This document shows, piece by piece, positions 21,726 through 33,344 of a stretch of 64,000 nt of DNA. The notes below the pieces were generated by a model. That model did not search any database. It saw only the letters and a list, made by a program, of their open reading frames with translations, and was not told the DNA's origin. The stretch covers positions 8,866,001 through 8,930,000 of the forward strand of contig JAVHKY010000028.1 in the NCBI GenBank assembly GCA_035079385.1, read 5' to 3'. Position 1 is the first letter of the stretch; every line of letters begins with the position of its first letter. Origin of the DNA: Aspidiotus rigidus. Lineage: Eukaryota > Arthropoda > Insecta > Hemiptera > Diaspididae. The translations under genes were made by a program, and so were the position numbers.

Positions 21726-22070
21726 ACCTGCCATAATAATTCAAATAAAATCAATAAAATGTCAATATCAACAAATAAATATTATTTTAATAAATAAATT
21801 ATTTAAAAAAATTAATTTCATAATTAATAATATGATAATTATTATAATTGTTCCTAAAATAACATGAGTCATATGAAATAATGTTACTAAATAAAATTAA
21901 TTTAATTTAGGCTATAATTAATTTAATTAGGAAAAAAATTAAATTATTAGATTAATAATTATATATGTTAAAATAAATAAAATAAAATAATTTAAATTTA
22001 TATAATTTTTAAATAATCATTTTTATTAAAATAAAAATTATTTATTAAGATTTTTAAACAAAATTTAACT
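21725..22070 (-). pseudogene. cox3: Nuclear mitochondrial DNA (NUMT), cox3 3' part
   Basis: This ~340-bp block is far more AT-rich than its surroundings. On the minus strand, in the invertebrate mitochondrial code (TGA = Trp), 21731-21890 reads FHMTHVILGT and, further on, CWYWHFIDFIW, matching the conserved histidine-containing helix and the WYWHFVDVVW motif near the C-terminus of cytochrome oxidase subunit III. In the nuclear code the TGA codons are stops. The stretch up to about 22070 is equally AT-rich but not clearly alignable. It is a dead nuclear copy, not a gene. Confidence 0.85.
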
Positions 22071-22089
22071 AAGCGTCAGATTTTCTTGT

Positions 22090-22260
22090 CTCCAGGTCTC
22101 GATAATTCTAGTGCAATATAGCCACCTTTTTCTCGACGATATGCTGAAATGTTTTTTTTTTTTTCTTAAGGCTTTGTTTGTCTCGCATATTCTACTCTCA
22201 GAGCAATGGCGAATCCTCACCTTTTTGTTCGATTTATCACATTATTTTTATTTCTCGAAG
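22090..22260. other. Non-coding spacer
   Basis: Nothing is recognised between the mitochondrial insert and the tandem duplication that follows. Confidence 0.35.
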
Positions 22261-22264
22261 GAAA

Positions 22265-22615
22265 TCTTTCAAAAATGAGACTGCCCTGATTGATTTACTC
22301 GTTTGCTCACTAGACTGTTTCCAAGTACTGATGTCGTGTACCACTATACTGTCCTCCATTTTAAACTTTTTTTCACCTATTTTTTTTGGAGTCTGACAAT
22401 TGAAATCTTGAAATGACAAAGGAAATCTCTCAACAATGAGGTTACCCTGATCACTTCGCATGTTTGCTCACTAGACTACACCCACTCGTCAGACTGACTC
22501 CTCGTATGAAAAGATCACACTGTGCACTGTCCTTTATCTTGCACTTTTTTCTTTTTTTTTTTTGCCTGTTTTTTTCTTTCTTGAGTCTGACTACGAAAGT
22601 CTTGAAATGAATTAT
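22265..22615. repeat. Tandem duplication, ~175-bp unit
   Basis: Two diverged units share TTTGCTCACTAGACT, ACTGTCCT..ATTTT/ATCTT, GAGTCTGAC and GTCTTGAAATGA. The frames here on the minus strand are repeat by-products. Confidence 0.6.
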
Positions 22616-22984
22616 TTTTTGTCTCTCCCGTCTTCGGTAGTACATTACCAGAAGATTCGCTACTGTCTCAAAGCAAGGATGGTAATCTCGTTTTTCAAGT
22701 TGCAGGATACGAGGTCGTCCAATTAATCATATCTCACGCTGTACATGAACCCAAAGTTAGTTCACGATTCGACGTCCCTTTATCTAAATTTATATCAGTC
22801 TTATATAAAAGTAGTAGAAATTCGGTGGCCGATGTTTACATTCCGGAAGCCTTGAACAAAAATGTGACCGTGCACAAGAAAATCGACCTAGTGAGGAGAA
22901 AATCGATTTCCGAATTATGATTGATTTTTGTTCCTTGAAAGGTAAAGTGGTATGGGTGAAAAGTGGCGCAAAAAATTTTTCATG

Positions 22985-23400
22985 CCCAAATTTTGGGTCT
23001 AAAGGCCAAAAAACGCAAAAAAGAAACCGCGAAAACCATTATTTTTAGCAAAAAAAAAATCGTTTTAAATCGTTTTATTGATACTTATGGTCCAATATCT
23101 ATGTACGGACCAGAAAAATTTAGTTTGAGGTCGAGAGAACGAAGAAACAAAATTTCATCTGTATTCAACGACTTTTAGCCAACATACAATATTCTAAGTG
23201 TAGAAATTGGTCTAAATTTTGGATTTAAATGTACCAAAAAAACACGAAAAAATCGTGAAAAACAATTATTTTTCGATAAGACAAATTTGAACAATGGTAC
23301 TCGTGGCCCAGAAAAATTTAGTCTGAAGTCGAGAAAACGAAGAAGTAAACTCTACTCCGCACTTTTGTCAACTTTTAGCCAATATAAGATACTCGTATTA
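22985..23400. repeat. Tandem duplication, ~220-bp unit
   Basis: Two diverged units share AATTTTGG, CGCGAAAA-/CGTGAAAA-, CAGAAAAATTTAGT, GTCGAGA and CTTTTAGCCAA. It lies just outside the C-terminal end of the 23505-26460 pseudogene. Confidence 0.65.
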
Positions 23401-23722
23401 ATACACAATAAAAAAATTCAACTTTTATGAGAAACAAGGACGAAAATTTACTGTACAACACAAAAATAGAGATGAAAATAGAACAGAAAATAAGAACCAT
23501 CAATTAAGTTTACGTGGACGACTGTGCGGTCTTTTAGTGGTACTATGAGGAGTTGCCGTAGGTTTTTTTCGAGGGGGACTCTCCGACGGTTCCTCTTCGT
23601 CGTCATCCGTTCCGTTCTCTGAAGGGCTGTTGTTCTTCTAGTTCGCCTCGAAGTTGGTATTGCCGCTGGTTTCCTCTTCCTAGATATCTTTGGAGTGGAT
23701 GTTGCTGTCGGTTTCTCATTTG

Positions 23723-25012
23723 TAGTCCAGGAAAATAAGACCAAAAAATGATGGATTATGGATATATAAATTGGACCAAAGATTTTTTTGTTGGAATATC
23801 TCTGAAATGGCTCGCTAATAAACATACTAAAAGTCCACAGCGATTCCTTTGGAGCTTTGCCCCCCAGAGGGCTTCAAATGCCCCAAAATTCAGTTTTTTG
23901 CCAAAATCTTGCACAAAAAAACATTTTAGAGAAAAAATTGTTGAAACAAAAGTTGTTCCTTATTGAATTTTACATAAAAAAAGGTATCTTGTAAAATTTT
24001 TGTGTAGTTGAAAATAACGCCGCTAGAGCGCGCTGAAGTTCACACATTTTGTACATGTTTACTTCGCACGGTGAATTGAGGTGCAAACACAGTTTCAAAC
24101 AAAGAGAAAATATTCACTCCACAGCAGCCACGAGCCATCAAACAAAAAAATGATAGAAGTTCGAGATAGGATAAAACAGAAATTAGTCAAGGCGGCCGCC
24201 AAGTTGCAGACATATAAGAAAAATTACAAGAGAAAAAATGATAATAATCAATTTAGAGCAAACGAAAAAATTTTTTACACAAACCTTAACAGTAAGGAGA
24301 ATCCAGACGAGAGTGGAGGAATTCTAACAAAAGAGCAGATAACAGAGTACTGGTCAAACTTATGGTCCAAAGAGATAAAACATGAAGTGGGAGTCTGATT
24401 GAAACAAATTGAAAAGGAAAAAGTTAAACAAATGCAAAATTTAAGCATTACAAAGAAAGAACTTCAGAAAGCTGCATAATTGGAAAACGCCTAGACCAGA
24501 TAGGAATCTAAAACTACTGGTTCAAAAGACTATGACTGCTATTCACGAGGCGTTAAGTATAATTATGAATGAATTTATTGAGAATCCATAAGGTATACCA
24601 GGATCATTGACTTAAGGAATTACATATCAACAACCAAAAAAAGGCGAGCGGAAAAATCCCGCAAATTATATACTGCCCACCATATACAAAAATATTCATG
24701 ACATGCATCACGGAAAAAATAAGAACGCACTGCGAAGAAAATGGTATTATAGCCGAAGGGCAGAAAGGAAGTATGTAAAATTTGATAAGGAACAACTTTT
24801 GTTTCAAAAATTTTTCTCTAAAATGTTTTTTTGTACGAGTTTTTGCAAAAAACTTGAATTTCATGGCATTTGAAGCCCCCTGGGAGACTAAGCTCCACCG
24901 GAATCGCTGTGGACTTTTAGTATGTTCATTAGGGAGCCATTTCAGAGATATTCCATCAAAAAAATATTTGATCCCATTTATGTCCAGAATAAAGTCTTAT
25001 TTTCCTGGACTA
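23723..25012. mobile_element. 1.3-kb TIR element carrying an RT fragment, inserted in the DUF7869-like ORF
   Basis: The termini are TAGTCCAGGAAAATAAGAC and its complement ending at 25012. The inverted arms continue imperfectly to about 23980 and from about 24770. The arms are homologous to those of 9835-12048: both share AAACATACTAAAAGTCCACA and CAGCGAT, and the ends fit TAGYCCAGG. The interior is unrelated to the other element: it holds a reverse-transcriptase fragment. A TTG on each side could be a 3-bp duplication or chance. It is a non-autonomous element of the same family with different cargo. Confidence 0.85.
24080..24780 (+). pseudogene. Non-LTR-type RT fragment captured inside a TIR element
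   Basis: The plus strand reads KLVKAAAKLQTYKKNYKRKN, then FRANEKIFYTNLNSKENP, then ITEYWSNLWS (open frame 24081-24398). It continues with stops as LQKAA-WKTPRPD, IHEALSIIMNEFIENP and a decayed 'NY-PTIYKI-T--ITEKI' segment. This follows the N-terminal half of a common animal RT (K-W-APGPD, then NYRPITCLPT). The catalytic YADD portion is missing. The fragment lies wholly between the two inverted arms, so it was captured by the element or inserted into it. Confidence 0.7.
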
Positions 25013-26459
25013 TTGGTGATTTTGAGGAAGTAGATGGTACCGCCGGATCATCCTCCTCGTACTCTTCTTCCTGACTTTTCTTCTCCTCTACATTTTTCTT
25101 CCTTTCTTTCGAAGGTTTAGGGGAGGTGGGTTTCGGGGCAATCTTTGTTGCACAATGATTGAATTTTGTCGTACAAATACCACTGACGGTCGACAGACAG
25201 AGGTTGTGGTTTGTAGACTGACACACTCGGGATCAAGAGGACTTGTGCATGAATATGTTGAACGTTTCTATATCTGAGTCTACAAAAAGTTTCACTTCGA
25301 TTTCTCCGTTGGGTTTATATTTGAAATGATGGTATTTCGAAATTCCGACGAATGTTGCAAAACTTATTCCACTCGTACCACATTACATTTCTGTGGCCAT
25401 TATGTATTGTCGCAACAGCTTTGTTAAAACCATTCGCAGGTAAGTTCGAAACACAACTAATCAAGTCACTCAGACAATCAACTTCACTTCGAGCATAAAA
25501 CCATTTCATAAGGCCAAAGTTTCGGTCCGGTCCGAATTTGGTGTGTCCTGCTAGAAGAAAATTCAGTTGGATTTCCTTATTCAATTGTGCGCCGACTCGC
25601 CACGATAAATGGTGTAAGACAGCGTTATTTTTATTCTGTCCGCAACAGTTGTCAGCGAACAGGATCAAAATTTCAGTCGTGTCAATTTCAGTCAAGTGAT
25701 GATGCAGAAGACTGATCACAGTATTTGCTCCTTTACCAACATGGTCGGCTTCGTCGATTAAATAATGGGTCTGAATACCAGTGCGCTCCTGCACACTTTC
25801 AGTAGTTTTGAAATAAGCCGGACCTTCAGTTCGAGCGCTAGTCGGGTAGTGCACTTGTTCAGCAAAATCGAACAAAAGTACCGAAACTGTTCGCTCAACG
25901 CCATCAATATTGATGGTATTTTGCTCTCTAGCACGAGTTCGCCACTCGTTATACAGGTTTCTCCGCATTTCGGTTCGGATGAGATGTTCTTGAGCTTCTC
26001 TAACAACTTCACTTTTAATGCTACCCTCCATGTTCGGCATGTACCACACAAATCAGTGGCAGGCTTACTAACACGAACGTGAGGTGTGTAGTAAAATGAG
26101 TATCTACTCATGACTCTGACATCTTTATCCTCAACAGACTTCATTGCTTCGCAATACTTCCTTCTTATAGACTCTTTCGAGTCGCAGGATGAAAAGAGGA
26201 AAATACGACAACCCTTGACTTTGACACCAGTCATCCGACCCGACAATGGGAGTGCGAATTTCTCCGCATACAATTCTGAATAAAATTAACACGTTGATCA
26301 ATATCAATTTTTTTTCCAAGACGTTTACTCGATTTGGAGTTTTTCCAATATTGTCATGTTTACGAGGTTTCAGACCGTATTTTTCAAAATGCTTCACCAA
26401 GATTTTGAAACGACCTGGACGTAATAAAAAAATTATGACAAACTGGAAGATCAGCAAAA

Positions 26460-29340
26460 ATATTAAGATGATGAACAGATTTTTCGTAATTATCGCGATC
26501 TGAAACTGTATTCGACATAGGATTTCATATAGCTACAATTATAGACTCTTACGGCTAAAAATACTTATGATACTTTCTGGAAGATGGACTAGACGGTCGC
26601 GACGAGAGAACCAGTTCGGCCGAAAATTTTCGAAAAACGTAACGCGTACGTATGCGCTTTTGCACTCGCGGTTCGGCCCGATCGAACGTGGAGCGGGCGA
26701 GCAAATCATTCACGACCGGGTTAGATCACACTTTACACAATCTACACCGCTTGGTGAGAAAAGTATACATTTCGTAAATTCAGTTCCCGACGAATTTCAT
26801 CTGGACGTGGGACTTTTTTTCTTACCTTCGTATTCGCGTTCCAACACGTCGGGTTTTCATTCCTAGTCGCACTGCACAATGTGGCCGGTATTTAAACGTT
26901 AAATTTCCGATATTTTCCTCGTTCTTTTTTTTTTGTTTTTTTTTTTTTTCCTTCTTTTTTTCAATTCTGGTCAAGCTTCAAGACGCTAATTTCGATGTGC
27001 GTTATTTGTCGCGTCCAATACGAAAAAGACGTACAATTTAATCGATCTCGTATTGCATGGATTAAGCGTAATTTGTTCAAAGGTAGGACACTTCTATCAG
27101 GTGTAGTACTTATTTTTTTAAATGCCAGTTCATATAGGGCATTATTTTTTATTTTTTGAATTCTTATTTTCTTTATCCAAGGCCGGCGGGGGAGGTGTTA
27201 ATTATTTGATCATAAGAGAAAATTGAAGTTGTTTCAATATTCGAGATTGTATCATTTTGTACCGAGCGAAAAATATGTGTACATGACTTTAATTATTCAT
27301 AGCTGATGATTGGAGTTGAGGGAGGCCATCTGAAAGAAAAAAGAAAAATAATTAGAGACAGACTCTGCGTATGACGATTCAGGCTAAAATTTCCAGCTTA
27401 ATTCGATTCCTGCTTTGAGAAGACGCTCGTTTCAAATTAATAAAATTACGAAAATAAAACTGCACTCGACTTCCGCATACTTTTGAACGATCTATCTAGG
27501 CGAAGCAAAAACAGGAACCGCTGTCCCCGTGAAGAATATTACTCGTCAACGTTTACCCACTCACCCCCTCCCATGTTTTAGAAACTTTCTATTCTCGTTT
27601 TCGCATCATCATCAGGACAACAACGAGAGAAATTCTCACCTAACTATGGGGCCACCTTTTCATCCCGAAGTATAAGAGCCAGACTTCCGTGAATGAAACT
27701 TGTACAATATATTTTTTAAAATTTCAAATGATGAGAAGAAATTATGATTGTTTTTACACACGATGGTGCAACTATCAAATACCATGAATCACCGCTACGG
27801 ATCACGTAGTGCAATAAGACGTATAAAGAGCATTTATCGATATATTTTGACATTTACGCTTTGACTACAAGTCAGTATAGTCTTATCTGGGATGATATCA
27901 AAACAAAAATGTTACTTCTTTGTAGACTCCGACCTATTATCACGACACTCGATGCTGCACTATGAGTAAGGGTAAGTTCATTTGCTGGTTGATACCGAGC
28001 TCTTTAGTTGAACTAACGAACGGGGCTGTGGAAAAAATCGACAATTCCTCGACGATAAGTTCACCAAAAAACGTAATCATTCCCAATTTGTTGATAAAGG
28101 ATCAGATAATATGTGAACGCATTGGAGTGAAAGAATGCCGAGCGACACAGTAAAAATTGGGAAGAAACTATTTCCTCTAGCGTTTCTGACGCATCTATTC
28201 TCTAAATTGTAATCAAGTTTCTAGCGCCCTTAGACTTCAATACGTTGAAGATGAGAATGTACCAGAAATATTTCCTCGCCCTCGAAGAGTAGCTGTATAT
28301 TATATCCTGAAAATAGACCACAATGTGCTCGAGTTCGACAGCGTGCTTCAAAATCCATCATACCTTTCGAAAAACGAAGGTCAAACTTCCGTTAAGGTGT
28401 AGGTTATTAGCTTAGCGCGTATCAAAGCGGTGGTACGTTAACATTTCACCCAATTCTGATTTCCGTTTGATGTACTTTCATTTCAGAAATTAAAATTCAT
28501 TCGGTATGCATTATAATGAGAAGAGATAAAAATGGATATTATAGGACACGTGGACGGGTGAAATGATGAACCCTTCCTCTTTTCGAAATGTCGATTAGGA
28601 GAGGGGAGATGTGGGGAATTTGGCCCCCAAATCTGTCATGACGCCTACTACAAATCAGTCCTGCCTACGGCCTAATCGAAGCTTCCAATTTTTCTAATGG
28701 GATTCAAATGAGTTCTAAGGACTAGTTTTCTCACTAAACTGGCCGCGTTTCTCTGCAGACCGGTTTGTTGTAGGAAATTTTCCCCTCAGTTGAAGCTACC
28801 GTTACTGGAACTCCAAACCCATAGTCGTCGCGGCTTCATAATGGACTCGACTATTCGTATTTTTCAGATTTTTCTGAAACTCTGAACCCTTTGTGAATCT
28901 TTTAAAGCTTTTGAAATCAAAAGTGCGTAGTTCAAAGCGCAAGACTATATAAGGCGACAAAGGATCCACAAAGTGTACAGAGTTCATGAAACCCAACATC
29001 TGAAAGTAGACGTGCTCATGTCAACGGGGCTGTTACAGAGCCATGTAGTTAGCGTCAGCCCTCAGGGCTCAGAAGTCAACATTTTTCCACCACTTAATGG
29101 ACGGAAGAGAGAAAAAACGAAGAAAACTCCAGACGGCCAAAATAACAGGTTTCTGTTCCAAGCATGAATTGAGGGGTGACTTTGGGGAAGTGAGGGGGTA
29201 ATCTATTGTCCGGACTGTTTATTTGAGTTTTTAATTAAGGGTTGGGAGGATAACATCCACTTCTTCGTAAGCTTTTCAGCTCACGAGATGAATTTTTCAA
29301 ATTTGTGACTGAAAAAATCGAGGAAGGTCATTTTATGATT
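26460..29340. other. Non-coding DNA with a CpG-rich patch
   Basis: 26590-26720 is notably CpG-rich (GGTCGCGACGAG, AACGCGTACG, GGAGCGGGCGAG) against an AT-rich background and could be a promoter-type region, but no exon can be assigned. A long T-rich tract lies at 26920-26965. The remainder shows no gene features. Confidence 0.35.
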
Positions 29341-29349
29341 GAGAATAGA

Positions 29350-30290
29350 AAAATGGCTCAAGGAACCCCAGATAGACCCAGGATTGTACTCTTGCTCTTC
29401 TCTCGTCATGGTAGTGTTGTGAATGCCAAGTGTATTTCCTTGTTTGCAACTCATGTCTCCAATTCTTCCGGAGTCCGCAGATCATCTCCTTCTCTCTCTC
29501 CATATCTCTTTCTCCTGAAAGACTTTTTCAGAAAGTACATGGTGATGCGTCTTAGGATTTTACTATGGCTCAAGGGTCTTTGGGCAGCCCCAGAAATATA
29601 CTCTTAGCTCTTCTCTCGTCATGGTAGAGGTCTGAATGATCTTCTTATTAATTTTGTACCCTTTTTAAGATGGAGTTGAGAATGCCAAGCCCATTGTTAT
29701 GTCTGCAACTCATTTCTTCAATTCTTTCGGAAGTATTCAAATCATCTCCCTCCGCCTCCCGATCTTTTTCCCAGAAGGGATTCAGTCAAAAAGCAAGCTT
29801 TGACTATGGCTCAAGGTTCTTCAGGCAGATCCTGAAATGAGCTCCTCTCTCGTCATGATGGAGTTCTGAATGATCTTCTCACTGACTTTCAGCCGCTTCG
29901 GAGTTGAAAATACCAACTGAAACTCAGAAAGTATCTTTCAAATCATTTCCCATTTCCTCCCAATTATTTTGTCAGAAAGCAAATGGTATTGAATCTTAGC
30001 ATTTGACTACGGCTCAAAGGTCTTCAGGTAAATCCAGAGATACTCTCTTGACTCCTCTTTTGTCACGGTACATTTCTGGTCTTGGTCCCTTTTGAGATGG
30101 AATTGAGAATGTCAAGTTCATTGTCTTGTCTGCAAATGATTTCATGTCTTCAAATTATCTCGCATCTATCTCTCCCCTACCGAAGTATTTCCCCTAAAAT
30201 ATTCTGTCCGAAAGCAAATAGTGTAACGACAATGGATTACGGGACTTCAGACAGACCCAGAAATATGCTCTTGGCTAGATTCCGTTTTCA
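29350..30290. repeat. Diverged tandem repeat, ~205-240-bp unit, about 4.5 copies
   Basis: The phrase ATGGCTCAAGGGTCTTC..GCAGAYCCAGAAATA begins near 29353, 29566, 29806, 30010 and 30237. Each copy then carries TCTCGTCATGGTAG, GATGGAGTTGAGAATGCCAAG, TCTGCAACTCATTTC, CAAATCATCTCC and TCAGAAAGCAAA. Units differ by indels, so this is an ageing minisatellite. A 100-codon frame (29305-29607) is incidental. Confidence 0.75.
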
Positions 30291-30307
30291 TAATTTGAAT
30301 CCTCTTG

Positions 30308-30434
30308 TATACTCTGTTCACATTAAGGAAGGATAGAAATATGACCTTGCGAACGGAACGGTAGATTAAAATTACCCGGAGCGTTCCGGTCTCGAAGTCA
30401 TATTTCTATCCTTCCTTAATGTGAACAGAGTATA
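30308..30434. repeat. Perfect 38-bp inverted repeat (hairpin)
   Basis: 30308-30345 and 30397-30434 are exact reverse complements over 38 bp. GGAACG/CGTTCC extends pairing into the loop. It directly follows the tandem repeat at 29350-30290. No terminal duplication is evident. Confidence 0.85.
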
Positions 30435-30439
30435 GCAGG

Positions 30440-31640
30440 TAATACTGAGAGTACGTTTCCTATAAGAAAATTTACGTCATCAAATGGTAAGTACTCGTAA
30501 GAGATTGAGGGCTTAGCAACTGGCCCTTTGTACTATTTGAGGCATTGGAGTTGGCAAATCATACAGAAACTGTAACCAGTCGGCAAATAGAACCAAAATG
30601 CATAGGACAATTTCACGAAGTCATTTAATTAGATAGCAAATTTAAATAATATCAGAAAATGAATCGGTGGCAAATCGTGTAAAAATGCCATCAAGTAGGC
30701 CCTGTCTTCAATTGTACAGCCTTGGGAGGTGAAATAAAATTATTCTCACAAGACGAAAGGCTCCGCTCATGGACGGAATTAGATAACTATGAAGATTACA
30801 CGCCGTAGGAGAAATTAGACTTCATGGAAATCCCTCGTAAGACTCGAGGCTTGACATATTTTTGATTCGCTATCACATAATTTGGATACTTTCATGAATA
30901 ATCTAGCAATTTCCTGAGACCATACCACAAATACTTTCATCAAGGAAATATCGATCTAGTATACAAAAGATTCCCTTGAAAAAAATTACCAAAAGTATGG
31001 CGAAAATTGCAAGAAAATACGGGCAGTTTTTTTATCTACTCGTAGACAATGGAATGGTATGGGAATTCCAATGTATAAAAAATAGAGAACGTTTACCAAG
31101 AAAGTCACAAGTGAAAAAGAAGATGGGTTGTGAGTTAGTTCACATGATATCGTACGGTAAATTCCAAGAGAAAGAAAACGATAAGGACGCTAGATGAAGA
31201 ACGACAAGGACATCGAAATACACATAGCTTGTGACATGATCGCGCGTGATGAGTTTTGAGAGAAAGACGATATTTGAATAGATTTCATGCGGAAACGAAG
31301 TGAAAGAAGTGCCGAAGCGATGAAATTGAGAGTTTCAATACATTTATCCTTCCTAGTCCTTTCATATCAACAACATTTATATGACACAGGGAAATCGGTA
31401 TTACTGGAGAAGGGAGATAGTACCCATTCTCCAGATTTATATTGGTACAGCTGGCTGAATTTCACTCATCGCTGCTCGAAAAGCTTTGAAAATCCAAGGA
31501 ATGGTTTGTCGCTCGTAATTTTTATCGAATTTTCTCTCTTCTTAAAGGTCTACCATTTTCATGGCTTTGAGTTTTTATAGTCTGTCAACATCTCTGTCTG
31601 CCTTATCAGGCTTCCACTAGTCACGGGAATTTTACAATAT
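30440..31640. other. Non-coding DNA, nothing recognised
   Basis: Frames at 30976-31197 and 31287-31580 show no recognisable family, and there are no repeats of note. I cannot exclude exons. Confidence 0.35.
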
Positions 31641-31779
31641 ACCTTATTAATGGGAGCTCTAAATTCTGGGTCTGTTTAATGCTTCCAACACAATGACTTA
31701 GTTCTGATTGATTCGAATCGTTGCCAAGAGCAGGACCGGGCTCGGGTGAGAATCTGATATCAACGAGGACCTACATGAA

Positions 31780-33005
31780 AATCTTTTAACGAGCTAATCT
31801 AACTATACAGAGGGTTCTTAGCTCGGTAAGAAGCATTGGATCAAATGGATATGTACATATTAGTAATAGATTCCAAGTTGTTAGAGAGGACAAAAGGAAC
31901 TTGAGAGTGGACAGAAATGATCTCCTAAGGAATAAAGAGAGAAAGACCAAAGTCAATCGAATAGCCACAATCCTATACAAATCTCCTAAGATTTAAGAAG
32001 TATTGACAGGAGACAAAATGAGAGCCGGATAGTTTGACAGCATCGCAGTATTGGCATAAGGAGGAAAATGAAGAGCCCAAGAAGAAGAAAAGAGTGGGCT
32101 CCCAATCTTAGTCGAGTTGCAACCATTTTCTCATGGCGTGAGGAACGAATTGAAAAGGAAAGAAGGATCAAGTCAATCGAAAGAAGTTTATTGTAGCATT
32201 GAGAAGACCACAACTTACGCCATTATGCATAAATTAGTCAAATCAGAAGGCCGGAGACGGTATAGGATCAGTGATTGAGAAGCAGAGCAAGGTTTGCTTG
32301 GCAGCTAGGTCCACTGCGTCGTGTTTCGGGAGGCTGATGTGACCAGGAATCTAGAGGAAAGCAATCAAAGGCAGAGAAGATGTATGAAAATGTGTTGAAC
32401 GATGGAGTTAGAAGAGAAGGGGTCTTATATGGGTCGAAGAAGAAAAAGAGAGATGGAAAGGAGGAGGAATTGACTGGAAGAAGGGAGAAGAGAGAGGTCA
32501 GTAAAGCCGGAATAGATAGCAGATTGTTCTACAGAATGCATGGAGACTGAAGGGCGAGAACTCGCCATTGATGGAGAAGACGTAGCCAGTTTTGGAACCT
32601 GATTCTGGCCCATTTTGTAAAGCCATTAGCAATAATTATGTTGAGCGATTTTGATAACAAATTTAAATTCGTATTCGTATTATTTTCTTAGATTTTGATA
32701 AGTTAGCCAGGTCGAGACGACTGCAGGGCGTTGGAGGTGCCCTGGGAGAGGTGGAAGAGGCTTAAATTTTAAATGTGATTTTAATGGAAGAAAACGTGAG
32801 TTTCGGTAGCGGTGGGAGGGGAAAGAGATAGAGATTTGAAGAAATGAGAAGGAGGAGAAGAGAGGGAGATGAGTAAGGCAGGAATAGGTGGCAAATAGTT
32901 CAACAGAATACGTGGAGGCCGAGTTTTTGATAAGGAAGTGCGAGATCTCACCATTGATAGAGAAGGCATAGGCATTTTGGAACACGGAAATTGTTTTTTG
33001 CAATT
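31780..33005 (-). pseudogene. Non-LTR retrotransposon 3' half with RNase H, decayed
   Basis: On the minus strand, 32680-33003 carries AYAFSINGEISHF and STYSVELFAT, the start of a LINE RNase H domain. Near 32300-32360 the frame reads (stop)IPGHISLPKHDAVDLAAKQ, the WIPGHxGLPGNExVDxAAK motif with Trp changed to a stop codon. Near 32100-32150 follows KMVATRLRLGAHSFLL, the post-RNase-H region of Jockey/I-type elements. The RNase H start is present twice (32430-32640 and 32790-33005), showing a local duplication. Stops and frameshifts are frequent. RT itself is absent. Confidence 0.75.
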
Positions 33006-33013
33006 ATAAGATT

Positions 33014-33056
33014 GAATTCCACCGGCGTCCCTAAGGACACCGGCCCCGGTGGAAAG
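33014..33056. repeat. Short hairpin upstream of the insulin-like gene
   Basis: TTCCACCGG is answered by CCGGTGGAA, and the loop contains the small palindrome GTCCCTAAGGAC. Lying ~300 bp 5' of the insulin-like start codon, it could be regulatory or just a remnant; there is no evidence for either. Confidence 0.45.
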
Positions 33057-33344
33057 AGTACCCTTCTTCCGTCTCCTCGACACTGTATGCTGCGAGTTTT
33101 GGTGGTCAAGTTATTATATTTTGCAGGAAGTATCTCGTTAGATGTTTAGGCATAGATTTTTCCTAGGAAGGGCGTACCGAGAGTATGAAGGATATTTTAA
33201 ATATTTTTTGCTGAATTTATTCCAGTTTCGCAGCGACTCGTTTTGCAACTCCTTCTGACACAAATCGTGCCCAAGGCTTCCCCGTTTCTCCTAAGAACAA
33301 AGTATTTTTTCTTTTTAATTCGAAAAATTAATTCACGAGTTTTC

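Larger units (their letters stand above)
23505..26460 (-). pseudogene. Decayed ORF of an uncharacterised eukaryotic family (DNC-GQNKNN motif, DUF7869-like)
   Basis: Minus-strand blocks in order: KHFEKYGLKPRKHDNIGKTP (near 26380); YAEKFALPLSGRMTGVK, SKESIRRKY and KPATDLCGTC (25990-26273); then, after a frameshift, EAQEHLIRTEMRRN, VLLFDFAEQV, FADNCCGQNKNN, LLAGHTKFGPDRNFGLMKW (25315-26049). A charged tail continues to 25013, and a basic C-terminus ends near 23505. I know this block order from multi-copy animal proteins with an RNase-H-like ADNC-GQNKNN region; the DUF7869 label is from memory. At least two frameshifts, internal stops and a 1.3-kb insertion (23723-25012) show it is dead. The multi-copy nature of such proteins suggests, but does not prove, a transposon origin. 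Confidence 0.75.
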
